Shown here: in pieces, positions 35,061-44,619 of the stretch
Numbering within the stretch: the first letter of the stretch is position 1
Layout: each line of letters opens with the position of its first letter
DNA from: Streptomyces sp. DvalAA-43
GTDB lineage: Bacteria; Actinomycetota; Actinomycetes; Streptomycetales; Streptomycetaceae
Assembly (NCBI RefSeq): GCF_900091725.1
Contig: NZ_FMBW01000040.1
Span: forward strand, 186,001-250,000
DNA: 64,000 bases
Reading direction: 5' to 3'
Translations under genes and position numbers: made by a program
Notes under the pieces: generated by a model
Database searches by the model: none
What the model saw: the letters and a program-made list of their open reading frames with translations, nothing else
What the model was told of the DNA's origin: nothing

Positions 35061-36311
35061 TCAGGCGGCGGGCCTCGCCAGGGCGGCGACGAACGCGCGT
35101 TCGACGTCGGCGGTGGAGAGGACGCCGTAGATCTCGCCGGTCTCCTCCAGGACGAGGTACTCGGTGGCCGGGCTGGCCTTGAGCCTGTCCAGGAGCGCCT
35201 CGCCGGACAGCTCGGCGGAGACCTTCATACCGTCGGTGAGGTCCTGGGCGAGGCCGCTGACGGCGACCCAGGGGCGGCGGTGTTCCGGCACGCCGACGAT
35301 GGCCGTCTCCCGGACGATGCCCTTCGGCTCGCCGTGTCCGTCGACGACGACGAGCGCGCGGGCGCCCGCCTCGTTGGCCCGGCGCAGTGCCTCGGAGAGC
35401 GGGGTGGCGGCCTCGACCGGGACGGCGCGCCGGGTGAGGGTGCGGGCGCGCAGCTCGGGGAGGTGTTCGCGCAGGCGGGCCATGCGCAGGCTGTTGCCCG
35501 CTCCGGTCCAGATGATCGCGGCGAGGATGGCGGCGAGCAGCGCGTCGGTGATGGTGTCCATGCCGCTGAGGTCGCCGGGGTCGTTGCCGAAGGTCCCGGT
35601 GTGGGTGAGCAGCGGCAGGCCGATCAGCGTGATGACGGCGAGGGCGCGGCCGACCCAGGCGGCGGCGACGGTGCCGCTCATCGGCCGTCCGGTGATCTTC
35701 CAGACGACGGCGCGGAGCATGCGTCCGCCGTCCAGCGGGAGGCCGGGCAGGAGGTTGAAGGCGGCCACCAGGAGGTTGGAGATCATCAGCCCGGCGAGCA
35801 GGACGCCGGGCACGGTGCCGGGCGCGACGAACTTCATCCCGATGTAGAAGACACCCGCGAGCACCAGGGAGAGCAGCGGTCCGACGAAGGCGAGCAGGAA
35901 CTCGCGGCCCGGGGTCTCGGACTCCTTCTCGATCTCGGAGACGCCGCCGAAGAACTGGAGCTGGATGCGGCGCACCGGCAGCTTGTAGCGCAGCGCCACG
36001 ACGGTGTGGGCGAGTTCGTGGACGAGTACGGAGGCGTAGAAGGCGATCGCGAAGAAGAGGGAGACCAGATAGCGTGCCGCGCCGAGCTCGGGCAGCACCC
36101 GTTCGAGCTGGCCGCCGAAGACCCAGGTGATCAGCGCGGCCACGAGGAACCAGCTGGGCGCGACGTACACCGGCACGCCGAAGGGGCGGCCCATGAGGAT
36201 GCCGCCTCCGGGCTCTTCGGGGCGCTGCGGTTCGCCCTTGTCGGGGCCGGTGCCGGGGGCCGTTCCCCCTGCGCCGGGCTGCGGGCGCCCGCTGTCGCCG
36301 CTCTCGTCCAC
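35061..36311 (-). CDS. Site-2 protease-like M50 metallopeptidase with CBS domains (Rip3-like)
   Basis: This encodes 416 residues. About five to six membrane helices carry the zinc site HELAH (VLVHELAHTVVALRY, near residue 100) and the second motif LPGLPLDGGRML near residue 195. A cytoplasmic C-terminal pair of CBS domains (about 280-410) follows. The family cleaves substrates inside the membrane, often anti-sigma factors; CBS pairs sense adenine nucleotides. The first 40 residues are Gly/Pro-rich and disordered. Substrate unknown; no anti-sigma gene is adjacent. Confidence 0.9.
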   Translation of the reverse strand: MDESGDSGRPQPGAGGTAPGTGPDKGEPQRPEEPGGGILMGRPFGVPVYVAPSWFLVAALITWVFGGQLERVLPELGAARYLVSLFFAIAFYASVLVHELAHTVVALRYKLPVRRIQLQFFGGVSEIEKESETPGREFLLAFVGPLLSLVLAGVFYIGMKFVAPGTVPGVLLAGLMISNLLVAAFNLLPGLPLDGGRMLRAVVWKITGRPMSGTVAAAWVGRALAVITLIGLPLLTHTGTFGNDPGDLSGMDTITDALLAAILAAIIWTGAGNSLRMARLREHLPELRARTLTRRAVPVEAATPLSEALRRANEAGARALVVVDGHGEPKGIVRETAIVGVPEHRRPWVAVSGLAQDLTDGMKVSAELSGEALLDRLKASPATEYLVLEETGEIYGVLSTADVERAFVAALARPAA

Positions 36312-36416
36312 GGGGTCCCTTCGGTCGGTGCCCTACGGCACGATCATGCAGTGTTCGAGGCTGTGTGGTCGATGGTATGCCGCCCGCTGTCAGTGGCGGG
36401 CCGTAGGGTCTTCGAC

Positions 36417-37328
36417 ATGACCTCCCTGCCGCGGCCCGCTCAGCCGCCTTCGTCCCTGTCGCCGTCGCGGGCGAGTGATTTCATGCAGTGTCCGCTGCTG
36501 TACCGCTTCCGGGTCATCGACAAGCTGCCGGAGAAGCCCAGCGAGGCGGCTACCCGGGGCACGCTGGTGCATGCGGTGCTGGAACGGCTCTTCGACAATC
36601 CCGCGGTCGAGCGCACCTCGGGCCGGGCCACGGCGCTGATCCCGGCCCAGTGGGACCGGCTGCTGGAGTCGAAGCCGGAGCTGTCGGAGCTGTTCGCCGA
36701 GGATGCCGGGGGCGAGCGGCTCGCGCGCTGGCTCTCGGAGGCGGAGAGCCTGGTGGAGCGGTGGTTCTCGCTGGAGGATCCGACGCGGCTGGAGCCCGCC
36801 GAGCGGGAGCTCTTCGTCGAGACCGAGCTGGAGTCGGGGCTGCGGCTGCGCGGGGTGATCGACCGGATCGATGTGGCGCCGACGGGCGAGGTCCGGATCG
36901 TCGACTACAAGACCGGAAAGTCGCCGCGTCCGGAGTACGCGGAGGGCGCGCTCTTCCAGATGAAGTTCTACGCGCTGGTGATCTGGCGGCTGAAGGGCGT
37001 GGTGCCTCGCCGGCTCCAGCTCGTCTACCTCGGCAGCGGGGACATCCTGACGTACGACCCGGTGGTGGCGGACCTGGAGCGGGTGGAGCGCAAGCTCCTG
37101 GCGCTGTGGGACGCGATCCGGCTGGCCACGGAGACGGGCGAGTGGCGGCCCCGGCCCACGAAGCTCTGCGGCTGGTGCGACCACCGGTCGGTATGCCCCG
37201 AATTCGGTGGTACTCCCCCGGTCTATCCATTGACGGTCCGCCCGGCGGAGCCGGGGCAGGATACGCAGGGCAGAATGGATCCGGTCCCTGCCGAGGCCGG
37301 CCGGCCTGTGGCTCTCGAAGGGCCGTGA
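36417..37328 (+). CDS. RecB-family PD-(D/E)XK nuclease with Fe-S cysteines
   Basis: This encodes 303 residues from the ATG giving MTSLPRPAQPPSSLSPSRASDF. Catalytic features are IDRIDVAP and VDYKTGK around residues 145-165. Cysteines at SDFMQCPLLYRF and near the C-terminus (LCGWCDHRSVCPE) form the AddB/Cas4-like four-Cys iron-sulfur set. Stand-alone nucleases of this kind are widespread in actinobacteria; a role in DNA end processing is likely but unproven. It is divergent from the M50 gene across 105 bp and followed 26 bp later by the response regulator. Confidence 0.88.
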   Translation: MTSLPRPAQPPSSLSPSRASDFMQCPLLYRFRVIDKLPEKPSEAATRGTLVHAVLERLFDNPAVERTSGRATALIPAQWDRLLESKPELSELFAEDAGGERLARWLSEAESLVERWFSLEDPTRLEPAERELFVETELESGLRLRGVIDRIDVAPTGEVRIVDYKTGKSPRPEYAEGALFQMKFYALVIWRLKGVVPRRLQLVYLGSGDILTYDPVVADLERVERKLLALWDAIRLATETGEWRPRPTKLCGWCDHRSVCPEFGGTPPVYPLTVRPAEPGQDTQGRMDPVPAEAGRPVALEGP

Positions 37329-37354
37329 ATTCGAAGGACCGTGAAGGAGACCCT

Positions 37355-38026
37355 GTGGCTATCCGCGTCCTACTGGTCGACGACCAACCACTGCTGCGCA
37401 CCGGCTTCCGGATGATTCTGGAGGCGGAGGGCGACCTCGCGGTGGTGGGCGAGGCCGGTGACGGTCTCCAGGCGCTCGACCAGGTGCGGGCGCTGCAGCC
37501 CGATGTGGTGCTGATGGACATCCGCATGCCGCGGATGGACGGCGTCGAGGCGACGCGCCAGATCACCGGTCCCGGCCGCGACGGCCCGGCGAAGGTGCTG
37601 GTGCTGACCACCTTCGATCTCGACGAGTACGTGGTGGAGGCGCTGCGCGCCGGGGCCAGCGGCTTCCTGCTGAAGGACGCTCCGGCCAATGAGCTGGTGC
37701 AGGCCATCCGGGTGGTCGCGGCGGGCGAGGCGATGCTCGCGCCGAGCATCACCCGCAGGCTCCTCGACAAGTACGCGGACCATCTTCCCTCCGGCGAGGA
37801 GCCGGTGCCCGACACCCTGCACACGCTGACCGACCGTGAGGTCGAGGTGCTGAAGCTGGTGGCGCGCGGTCTGTCGAATGCCGAGATCGCCGCGGATCTC
37901 TTCGTCAGCGAGACGACGGTCAAGACGCATGTCGGCCATGTGCTGACCAAGCTCGGTCTGCGCGACCGGGTGCAGGCCGCCGTGTACGCGTACGAGAGCG
38001 GTCTGGTGCGCCCCGGCGCCCAGTGA
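37355..38026 (+). CDS. NarL/FixJ-family response regulator (orphan)
   Basis: This encodes 223 residues from GTG, with GAAGGAGA 4 bases upstream. The receiver domain has LLVDDQ, the phosphoacceptor Asp in VVLMDIRMPRMDG (near residue 54) and LLKDA. The LuxR-type helix-turn-helix is LTDREVEVLKLVARGLSNAEIAADLFVSETTVKTHV near residues 160-195. No histidine kinase gene is adjacent, so the partner is elsewhere or the protein is controlled otherwise. Spacing suggests co-transcription with the RecB-like nuclease gene. Confidence 0.9.
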   Translation: MAIRVLLVDDQPLLRTGFRMILEAEGDLAVVGEAGDGLQALDQVRALQPDVVLMDIRMPRMDGVEATRQITGPGRDGPAKVLVLTTFDLDEYVVEALRAGASGFLLKDAPANELVQAIRVVAAGEAMLAPSITRRLLDKYADHLPSGEEPVPDTLHTLTDREVEVLKLVARGLSNAEIAADLFVSETTVKTHVGHVLTKLGLRDRVQAAVYAYESGLVRPGAQ

Positions 38027-38080
38027 GCCCGTCCCGGTCCGGGTGGGTGTCCCCCGCCCGGACCGGAGTGGCGTCCAGGC

Positions 38081-39679
38081 TCAGTGGGTGTCCTTCGCCA
38101 GTTCCCACAGCTGGAGGTCGGCGGAGGAGTTGACCGCCCACTCGACGCCGGTGAGTCCGTCGCGCGAGGCGACGTACTGCTTGTCCTGTGAGATCGGCAG
38201 GACGGGAACGTCCGTGGCGACGATCTCCTGGATCCGCTGGAAGGTCTTGGTCGCGGCGCTGCGGTCGCTCTCGCGGCGTGACTGCGCGATCAGATTCTGC
38301 GCCGGGGCCGATGTGTAGGGCGAGTTGAGGAAGTTGTTCCGGTCGAGGAACGGCGCGGTGAAGTTGTCGGGGTCCGGGAAGTCGGGGAACCAGCCCATGC
38401 CGTAGACCGCGTAGTCGCCGCGCAGCTGTGCCGGGCGGTACTTCGCCCAGGGGGTTCCCCGGACGGTGACGTCGAAGAGCCCGGTGGCGTCGAACTGCTT
38501 CTTCAGGGTCGCGAACTCGGCGGGGGTGCCGGCGCCGACCCGGTCGGTCGGGTAGTGGAGCGTGAACTTCACCGGGGTCTCGACGCCCGCGTCGTTCAGG
38601 ATCGCCGCGGCCTTCTCGGTGCTGGGTTCGCCGTACGCGTTGTAGAAGGCGTTGGTGTGCGCGGTGATTCCGGGCGGGATCAGCGAGTACAGCGGTTCGG
38701 CCGTGGTGCCGTACACCTTGCTCGCGATCTCGCCTCGGTCGATGACCTGGGCCATGGCCTGGCGGACGGCCTTGTTCTTCACGGCCGGGTCCTTGGTGTT
38801 GAAGCCCAGGAAGTGGATGGCTAGGCCGGGCACCTCGGTGAGCTTGATGTCGTCCCTGGGCTCTTCGAGCATCCGCTGGGACTGCTCGGGCGACATCGTG
38901 CGGGTCATCATGTCGATCTTCCGGCTGTCGAGGGCCTTGCCCATGGCCGTCGCGTCGGGGAAGACGTCCAGCTCGACCTTCTCGTTGCGCACCTTCACAT
39001 CCCCCTTGTAGTGGGGGTTCCTGGTGAAGACCACCTTGACGATCTGGTTGTGCTCGACTTCCGGCTTCATGGTGTACGGGCCGGAGCCGTCGACCTGGAA
39101 TCCGGTGCGCACGGACTTCGCCTCGTACCGGCTGCGCGGCACGATCCCGGCGACCGGGGTGGCGAGCTTGTAGGGGAACGTGGCGTCCGGGGCGCGCAGG
39201 TGGAAGATGACCTCCCGCTCGCCCTGTGTCTCGACCGTGTCGATGTTGTCGAGCAGGGCGACCGGCCCGTTGGGCGCGTCGATGCGGATGACGCGGTCGA
39301 TGGAGTACTTCACGTCGTCGGCGGTCACGGGCTTGCCGTCGGCGAACTTCAGACCGCTGCGCAGCTTGCAGCGGTAGCTTTCGCTCTGTGTGTCCGTGAA
39401 GGTGCAGCTCTCCGCGGCTTCGGGCACCGGCTCGCCGCCGCCGCGCGGCACATGCACCAGGGTCTGCAAGGTCTGCCGGAGCACGTTCCACACGCCGGCT
39501 TCGTAGCCGATGGCGGGATCGAGCGGCGCGGGGCCGTCCTTCGAGGCGACGAACCGGTCCGTGGTGCCGACAACGATGGCGGCCTTGCCCTCGCTCCCGT
39601 CATCCGACGCGCCGCAGGCGGCGAGTACGGGCGCGAGCAGGCCGACGACGGCCGGCAGCACCAGAGTCTTGCGGTTCAT
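38081..39679 (-). CDS. Peptide/nickel-type ABC substrate-binding lipoprotein (family 5)
   Basis: This encodes 532 residues. The signal peptide ends in a lipobox (PVLAACG, Cys at 22), followed by a family-5 solute-binding domain: LRSGLKFADGKPVTADDVKYSIDRV and PNNPHY-like segments are typical of Dpp/Opp receptors. It would be anchored on the outer face of the membrane and deliver oligopeptides or similar ligands. No permease or ATPase gene is adjacent, so it is an orphan receptor. The start has GAGGGAG 8 bases upstream. Confidence 0.9.
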   Translation of the reverse strand: MNRKTLVLPAVVGLLAPVLAACGASDDGSEGKAAIVVGTTDRFVASKDGPAPLDPAIGYEAGVWNVLRQTLQTLVHVPRGGGEPVPEAAESCTFTDTQSESYRCKLRSGLKFADGKPVTADDVKYSIDRVIRIDAPNGPVALLDNIDTVETQGEREVIFHLRAPDATFPYKLATPVAGIVPRSRYEAKSVRTGFQVDGSGPYTMKPEVEHNQIVKVVFTRNPHYKGDVKVRNEKVELDVFPDATAMGKALDSRKIDMMTRTMSPEQSQRMLEEPRDDIKLTEVPGLAIHFLGFNTKDPAVKNKAVRQAMAQVIDRGEIASKVYGTTAEPLYSLIPPGITAHTNAFYNAYGEPSTEKAAAILNDAGVETPVKFTLHYPTDRVGAGTPAEFATLKKQFDATGLFDVTVRGTPWAKYRPAQLRGDYAVYGMGWFPDFPDPDNFTAPFLDRNNFLNSPYTSAPAQNLIAQSRRESDRSAATKTFQRIQEIVATDVPVLPISQDKQYVASRDGLTGVEWAVNSSADLQLWELAKDTH

Positions 39680-40045
39680 CGTGGACGCTCTCCCTCATCC
39701 GTGCATGGAGAAAGCGACCTTAGTGCGCGCCACCGGCAATGCCGGACCGGCGAAGCGCCGGTGCGTCATCGGATGGTGACGGGAAGGGGCGGCGAGCCGA
39801 TTTCCCCCTACCGGAAGGGTTTCGCGGATATCGCAATGAACCGGGACATTGCATCACCCCAAAACAGACACGCCAGGTGATCCCGAAACCCTTCCGAAGC
39901 ACATTCAGGTGATGAAGCTCACGCCTTTCACCGTTCGAATCCTCTATCGCGCACCGGCATTCCCACACTTCCGCACGACAGAAAAAGCACCATCCACCGC
40001 CGAGAGCTTTTCCGTTCATTCACAGAAACACTCTCGGTGCACGGA
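39680..40045 (-). promoter_or_regulatory. Gene-free 366-bp upstream region of the peptide receptor
   Basis: No convincing gene is present between the receptor start and the HAD phosphatase stop. The minus strand holds TAAGGT (plus-strand 39717-39722) as a likely -10 box, about 40 bases before the receptor ATG. The part 39850-40040 is clearly richer in A and T than the surroundings, which fits a regulatory region. I see no palindrome strong enough to name. Confidence 0.4.
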
Positions 40046-40747
40046 TCAATGTGTTCCCGTGACCAGACCCCGGAGGAAGGCGAGATCGACTTCTTCCAGC
40101 GAACGGACGACCATCCGGCCGGACGCGGGGGCGATGGGCGCGACGGACGGTACGGCGACCACCCGGCAGCCCGCCGCCTCCGCGGCGGCGACCCCGGTCG
40201 CGGTGTCCTCGATGACCGCACAGCGCTCGGGCTCCGCGCCGAAACCGGAGGCGGCGGTGAGATAGGGCTCCGGATGCGGCTTCGTCCGGGAGACCTCGTC
40301 GCCCGCGACGGTCAGGGCGAAGTGGTGCCGGCCCACCGATTCCAGCACCCGGTCGATGATCCGCCGGTGCGAGGCGGAGACCAGGGCCGTGGGGATCTCG
40401 TGCCTGGCCAGTTCGGCGAGCAGCCGCGCCGCGCCCGGCATCAGCGGCACACCGCGGCCGATCCGCCGCTCGAAGCGGTCGTTGAGCAGCACGGTGAGTT
40501 CACCGAGCGTGATGTCCGCACCCGTGGCATCGATGAGGTACCCGGCGCTGCGGGTCATCGGCCCGCCGACCACCACGTCCCGCCACGTCTCGTCGAGCCG
40601 GTGACCGAGCTCGGCGAAGACCTCCACCTCCGCGTCCCACCAGAACCCCTCGGTGTCGACGAGGGTGCCGTCCATGTCGAGGAGGACGGCCTGGAGCGCG
40701 GCGCCCTCGGCCGTGCGGGTCGAGGACGCGGGAACCGTACTGGTCAT
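40046..40747 (-). CDS. HAD-superfamily hydrolase (phosphatase-like)
   Basis: This encodes 233 residues from the ATG at 40747 (GGAAGG 8 bases upstream). Motif I is LLDMDGTLVDTEGFWW with the nucleophile Asp, motif II Ser lies in TALVSASHRR, and motif III/IV in the SRTKPHPEPYLTAA and VIEDTATGVAAAEAAG segments. The helical cap fits the beta-phosphoglucomutase/phosphoglycolate phosphatase subgroup. Substrate unknown. It lies 121 bp downstream of metH, separated by an imperfect hairpin. Confidence 0.9.
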   Translation of the reverse strand: MTSTVPASSTRTAEGAALQAVLLDMDGTLVDTEGFWWDAEVEVFAELGHRLDETWRDVVVGGPMTRSAGYLIDATGADITLGELTVLLNDRFERRIGRGVPLMPGAARLLAELARHEIPTALVSASHRRIIDRVLESVGRHHFALTVAGDEVSRTKPHPEPYLTAASGFGAEPERCAVIEDTATGVAAAEAAGCRVVAVPSVAPIAPASGRMVVRSLEEVDLAFLRGLVTGTH

Positions 40748-40775
40748 CCGGCACACCTTCCGTAAAGGGACGAGA

Positions 40776-40814
40776 AGGCCGGCCGCCATTTCCCGTGGGA
40801 AGGGCGACCGGCCT
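40776..40814 (-). terminator. Hairpin after metH
   Basis: AGGCCGG (40776-40782) pairs with CCGGCCT (40808-40814). Inside, with mismatches, TTTCCC pairs with GGGAA around a short loop. It lies 54 bases beyond the metH stop, upstream of the HAD gene. Confidence 0.6.
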
Positions 40815-40868
40815 GCACTGGACCGACCAGTCTACGACTTGTCCTGCTACGGCGCGTTGAACGGCGCC

Positions 40869-43800
40869 TTACCGGGCGTTGAAGTACTTCGCCTCCGGGT
40901 GATGGATGACGATCGCGTCGGTGGACTGCTCCGGATGCAGCTGGAATTCCTCCGAGAGGTGCACCCCGATCCGCTCCGGCTGGAGCAGTTCGGCGATCTT
41001 CGCCCGGTCCTCCAGGTCGGGGCAGGCGCCGTAGCCGAGGGAGAAGCGCGCCCCCCGGTACTTCAGCGCGAACATGTCCTCGACGTCGGAGGGGTCCTCG
41101 CCGGCGAAGCCCAGCTCCGAGCGGACCCGGGCGTGCCAGTACTCGGCGAGGGCCTCGGCCAGCTGCACGGACAGGCCGTGCAGCTCCAGGTAGTCGCGGT
41201 AGGAGTTGGCCTCGAAGAGCTTCGCGGTCTCGCCACCGATCTTCGAGCCGACGGTGACCACCTGGAGGCCGATCACATCCGTCTCGCCGGACTCCTCGGG
41301 ACGGAAGAAGTCGGCGAGGCAGAGGCGGCGGCCGCGGCGCTGGCGCGGGAAGGTGAAGCGGGTCCGCTCGGAGCCGTCCTCGTGGAGCAGGATCAGGTCG
41401 TCGCCCTTGGACACGCACGGGAAGTAGCCGTAGACGACGGCGGCTTCCAGCAGGTTCTCGGTGTGGAGCTTGTCGAGCCAGCCGCGCAGGTGCGGGCGGC
41501 CCTCGGTCTCCACCAGCTCCTCGTACGTCGGTCCGTCACCGGCGCGGGCCTGCTTCAGGCCCCATTGACCCTTGAAGAGGGCGCCCTCGTCGAGCCAGGA
41601 CGCGTACTCCTTGAGCTGGATGCCCTTGACGACCCGGGTGCCCCAGAAGGGCGGCTCGGGGACCGGGTTGTCGACGGCGACATCGGAACGGACGCCCTCC
41701 TGCGGCTCGTCGACCTCCAGGACCGCGGTGTCGCGCTTGGGCACCCGGCGCTGCTTGAGCTCGGGCAGGACCGCGCCCGGGACACCGCGCTTGACGGCGA
41801 TCAGCGCGTCCATCAGCCGCAGCCCCTCGAACGCGTCGCGGGCGTAGCGGACCTCGCCCTCGTAGATCTCGTGGAGGTCCTGCTCGACATAGGCCCGGGT
41901 GAGGGCCGCGCCGCCGAGGATGACGGGGAAGTCGGCGGCCATCTTGCGCTGGTTCAGCTCCTCCAGGTTCTCCTTCATGATCACGGTGGACTTCACCAGG
42001 AGGCCGGACATGCCGATGACGTCGGCCCGGTGTTCCTCGGCGGCTTCCAGGATCGCGGAGACGGGCTGCTTGATGCCGAGGTTGACGACGTTGTAGCCGT
42101 TGTTGGACAGGATGATGTCGACGAGGTTCTTGCCGATGTCGTGGACGTCGCCGCGGACGGTGGCCAGGACGATGGTGCCCTTGCCCTCGGCGTCGGACTT
42201 CTCCATGTGCGGTTCGAGGTGCGCCACCGCGGTCTTCATGACCTCGGCGGACTGCAGGACGAAGGGCAGCTGCATCTGGCCGGAGCCGAAGAGCTCGCCG
42301 ACGACCTTCATGCCCGCCAGGAGGGTGTCGTTGACGATGTCGAGCGCCGGGCGTGTCAGCAGGGCCTCGTCGAGGTCGCTCTCCAGGCCGTTCTTCTCGC
42401 CGTCGATGATGCGGCGCTGGAGCCGCTCGTCGAGCGGCAGGGCCAGCAGCTCCTCGGCCTTGCCCGCCTTCATCGACTTCGTGCTGACGCCCTCGAAGAG
42501 CTCCATGAGCTTCTGGAGGGGGTCGTAGCCCTCGGCGCGGCGGTCGTACACGAGGTCGAGGGCGACCTTGACCTGCTCCTCGTCCAGGCGGGCGATCGGC
42601 AGGATCTTGGAGGCGTGCACGATCGCGGAGTCGAGTCCGGCCTTGACGCACTCGTCGAGGAAGACGGAGTTCAGCACGACACGGGCGGCCGGGTTGAGGC
42701 CGAAGGAGATGTTGGACAGGCCCAGCGTGGTCTGCACATCGGGGTGGCGCTTCTTCAGCTCGCGGATCGCCTCGATGGTGGCGATGCCGTCGCCGCGGGA
42801 CTCCTCCTGGCCGGTGCAGATGGTGAAGGTCAGGGTGTCGATGAGGATGTCCGACTCCTGGACGCCCCAGTTGCCGGTCAGGTCGGCGATCAGCCGCTCG
42901 GCGACGGCGACCTTGTGCTCGACGGTGCGGGCCTGGCCCTCCTCGTCGATGGTCAGCGCGATCAGCGCGGCGCCGTGCTCCACGGCCAGCGCGGTGACCT
43001 TGGCGAAACGGGATTCGGGGCCGTCGCCGTCCTCGTAGTTGACCGAGTTCAGGACGGCACGCCCGCCCAGCTTCTCCAGACCGGCCCGCAGTACGGGCAG
43101 CTCCGTGGAGTCCAGCACGATCGGGAGCGTGGACGCGGTGGCGAACCGCCCCGCCAGCTCCTCCATGTCCGCGACACCGTCACGGCCCACGTAGTCGACG
43201 CAGAGGTCGAGCATGTGCGCGCCCTCGCGGATCTGGTCACGGGCCATCTCCACGCAGTCGTCCCAGCGGGCTTCGAGCATGGCCTCGCGGAACTTCTTCG
43301 ATCCGTTGGCGTTCGTGCGCTCGCCGATCGCCATGTACGAGGTGTCCTGGCGGAACGGGACGGTCTGGTACAGCGAGGCGGCACCCGGCTCGGGATGCGG
43401 GGTGCGGGGCGTGACGGCCGTACCGCGGACCCGCTCGACGACCTGGCGCAGGTGCTCCGGGGTCGTACCGCAGCAGCCGCCGACCAGCGAGAGGCCGTAC
43501 TCCCGGACGAAGGTCTCCTGCGCGTCGGCCAGCTCGGCCGGGGAGAGGGGGTAGTGCGCGCCGTCCTTGCCGAGCACGGGGAGGCCGGCGTTGGGCATGC
43601 AGGAGAGCGGGACGCGGGAGTGCCGGGCGAGGTAGCGCAGGTGCTCGCTCATCTCGGCGGGGCCGGTGGCGCAGTTCAGACCGATGAGGTCGATGCCGAG
43701 CGGTTCCAGGGCGGTGAGCGCCGCGCCGATCTCGGAGCCGAGCAGCATGGTGCCGGTCGTCTCGACGGTGACGGAGCAGATCACCGGGAGGTCGGCCCCG

Positions 43801-44381
43801 GTGGCCTCCAGGGCGCGGCGGGCGCCGATGATGGAAGCCTTGGTCTGGAGCAGGTCCTGGGTGGTCTCGATCAGCAGGGCGTCGGCGCCACCGGCGATCA
43901 TGCCCTCGGCGTTGCTCTGATAGGCGTCGCGGAGCTTGGTGTACGGGGCGTGGCCCAGTGTGGGCAGCTTCGTACCCGGGCCCATCGAGCCGAGCACCCA
44001 GCGCTGCTGTCCGGTGGCGGCGGTGAACTCGTCGGCGACCTCACGGGCGATGCGCGCGCCGGATTCGGAGAGCTCGAAGACCCGCTCGGGAATGTCGTAC
44101 TCGCCCAGGGCCGCCAGGTTGGCGCCGAAGGTGTTCGTCTCCACGCAGTCCACACCGACGGCGAAGTACTCCTCGTGCACCGAGCGCACGATGTCGGGGC
44201 GGGTGACGTTCAGGATCTCGTTGCAGCCCTCCAGGTCCTGGAAGTCGTCGAGGGACGGGTCCTGTGCCTGGAGCATGGTGCCCATGGCACCGTCGGCCAC
44301 CACCACGCGGGTGGCGAGCGCCTCACGGAGGGCTGCGGCTCGGTTCCGGCTGTCGGCGGAAGGGGTCGGCGACGAGGCCAT
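40869..44381 (-). CDS. metH: Cobalamin-dependent methionine synthase
   Basis: This encodes 1170 residues; the ATG at 44381 has GGGAG 7 bases upstream. In order: homocysteine-binding domain (about 1-325) with zinc cysteines in LNCATG and GGCCGTTPEH; methyltetrahydrofolate-binding domain (about 350-620); cobalamin domain with GDVHDIGKN near residue 745, whose His is the lower cobalt ligand; and the SAM-binding activation domain ending HPEAKYFNAR. It transfers methyl from folate to homocysteine in the cytoplasm. A -10-like TAGGCT lies upstream; no cobalamin or SAM riboswitch was recognised. Confidence 0.97.
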   Translation of the reverse strand: MASSPTPSADSRNRAAALREALATRVVVADGAMGTMLQAQDPSLDDFQDLEGCNEILNVTRPDIVRSVHEEYFAVGVDCVETNTFGANLAALGEYDIPERVFELSESGARIAREVADEFTAATGQQRWVLGSMGPGTKLPTLGHAPYTKLRDAYQSNAEGMIAGGADALLIETTQDLLQTKASIIGARRALEATGADLPVICSVTVETTGTMLLGSEIGAALTALEPLGIDLIGLNCATGPAEMSEHLRYLARHSRVPLSCMPNAGLPVLGKDGAHYPLSPAELADAQETFVREYGLSLVGGCCGTTPEHLRQVVERVRGTAVTPRTPHPEPGAASLYQTVPFRQDTSYMAIGERTNANGSKKFREAMLEARWDDCVEMARDQIREGAHMLDLCVDYVGRDGVADMEELAGRFATASTLPIVLDSTELPVLRAGLEKLGGRAVLNSVNYEDGDGPESRFAKVTALAVEHGAALIALTIDEEGQARTVEHKVAVAERLIADLTGNWGVQESDILIDTLTFTICTGQEESRGDGIATIEAIRELKKRHPDVQTTLGLSNISFGLNPAARVVLNSVFLDECVKAGLDSAIVHASKILPIARLDEEQVKVALDLVYDRRAEGYDPLQKLMELFEGVSTKSMKAGKAEELLALPLDERLQRRIIDGEKNGLESDLDEALLTRPALDIVNDTLLAGMKVVGELFGSGQMQLPFVLQSAEVMKTAVAHLEPHMEKSDAEGKGTIVLATVRGDVHDIGKNLVDIILSNNGYNVVNLGIKQPVSAILEAAEEHRADVIGMSGLLVKSTVIMKENLEELNQRKMAADFPVILGGAALTRAYVEQDLHEIYEGEVRYARDAFEGLRLMDALIAVKRGVPGAVLPELKQRRVPKRDTAVLEVDEPQEGVRSDVAVDNPVPEPPFWGTRVVKGIQLKEYASWLDEGALFKGQWGLKQARAGDGPTYEELVETEGRPHLRGWLDKLHTENLLEAAVVYGYFPCVSKGDDLILLHEDGSERTRFTFPRQRRGRRLCLADFFRPEESGETDVIGLQVVTVGSKIGGETAKLFEANSYRDYLELHGLSVQLAEALAEYWHARVRSELGFAGEDPSDVEDMFALKYRGARFSLGYGACPDLEDRAKIAELLQPERIGVHLSEEFQLHPEQSTDAIVIHHPEAKYFNAR

Positions 44382-44445
44382 GGATGTACTCCCTGGGATG
44401 CGACGGCTGTCGGCTTTGCGTCTTCGGTGGAAGGCGCACCAGGCC

Positions 44446-44451
44446 AGCCTA
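44446..44451 (-). promoter_or_regulatory. Candidate metH -10 box
   Basis: The minus strand reads TAGGCT about 65 bases before the metH ATG, a good Streptomyces -10. ATGACG 19 bases upstream is a weak -35. Confidence 0.4.
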
Positions 44452-44576
44452 GCCGGGCGGCGCCCGGGGCCGTCATTCCGTCCCACGGAACGGACTGCAT
44501 GCTGTGCGGGGGATGTCCGGTTCGCAGCGGCGTCGCGGTTTTACCGCACGGTCGAGCAAGGGTCGGCATCGACCGA

Positions 44577-44597
44577 TAGTGTTCAGCATTGTCGAAC
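44577..44597 (+). promoter_or_regulatory. gylR -10 box and GylR-type operator
   Basis: TAGTGT (44577-44582) is a -10 candidate. It overlaps GTTCAGCATTGTCGAAC (44581-44597), an interrupted palindrome of form GTTC-nn-CA-t-TG-nn-GAAC. The same sequence with two changes lies before glpF, so it is very probably the GylR operator, placed over the transcription start for autorepression. Confidence 0.65.
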
Positions 44598-44619
44598 CGA
44601 GGTGGAGGAGTACGGCGCG

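Noticed and set aside
39720..40019. A 99-codon minus-strand frame with several Cys residues in the gap before the peptide receptor
   Set aside because: It has no ribosome site and no family pattern, and overlaps the probable receptor promoter; its N-terminal part lies in the AT-richer regulatory stretch.
40653..44579. A 1308-codon plus-strand open frame opposite metH
   Set aside because: It is an antisense shadow: composition is Val/Leu/Gly/Asp-rich without motifs, whereas the minus strand encodes an intact MetH with all four domains.
44382..44619. Cobalamin or SAM riboswitch upstream of metH
   Set aside because: I found neither the B12-box-like conserved sequence nor the SAM-riboswitch pairing pattern; only a -10-like box is visible.
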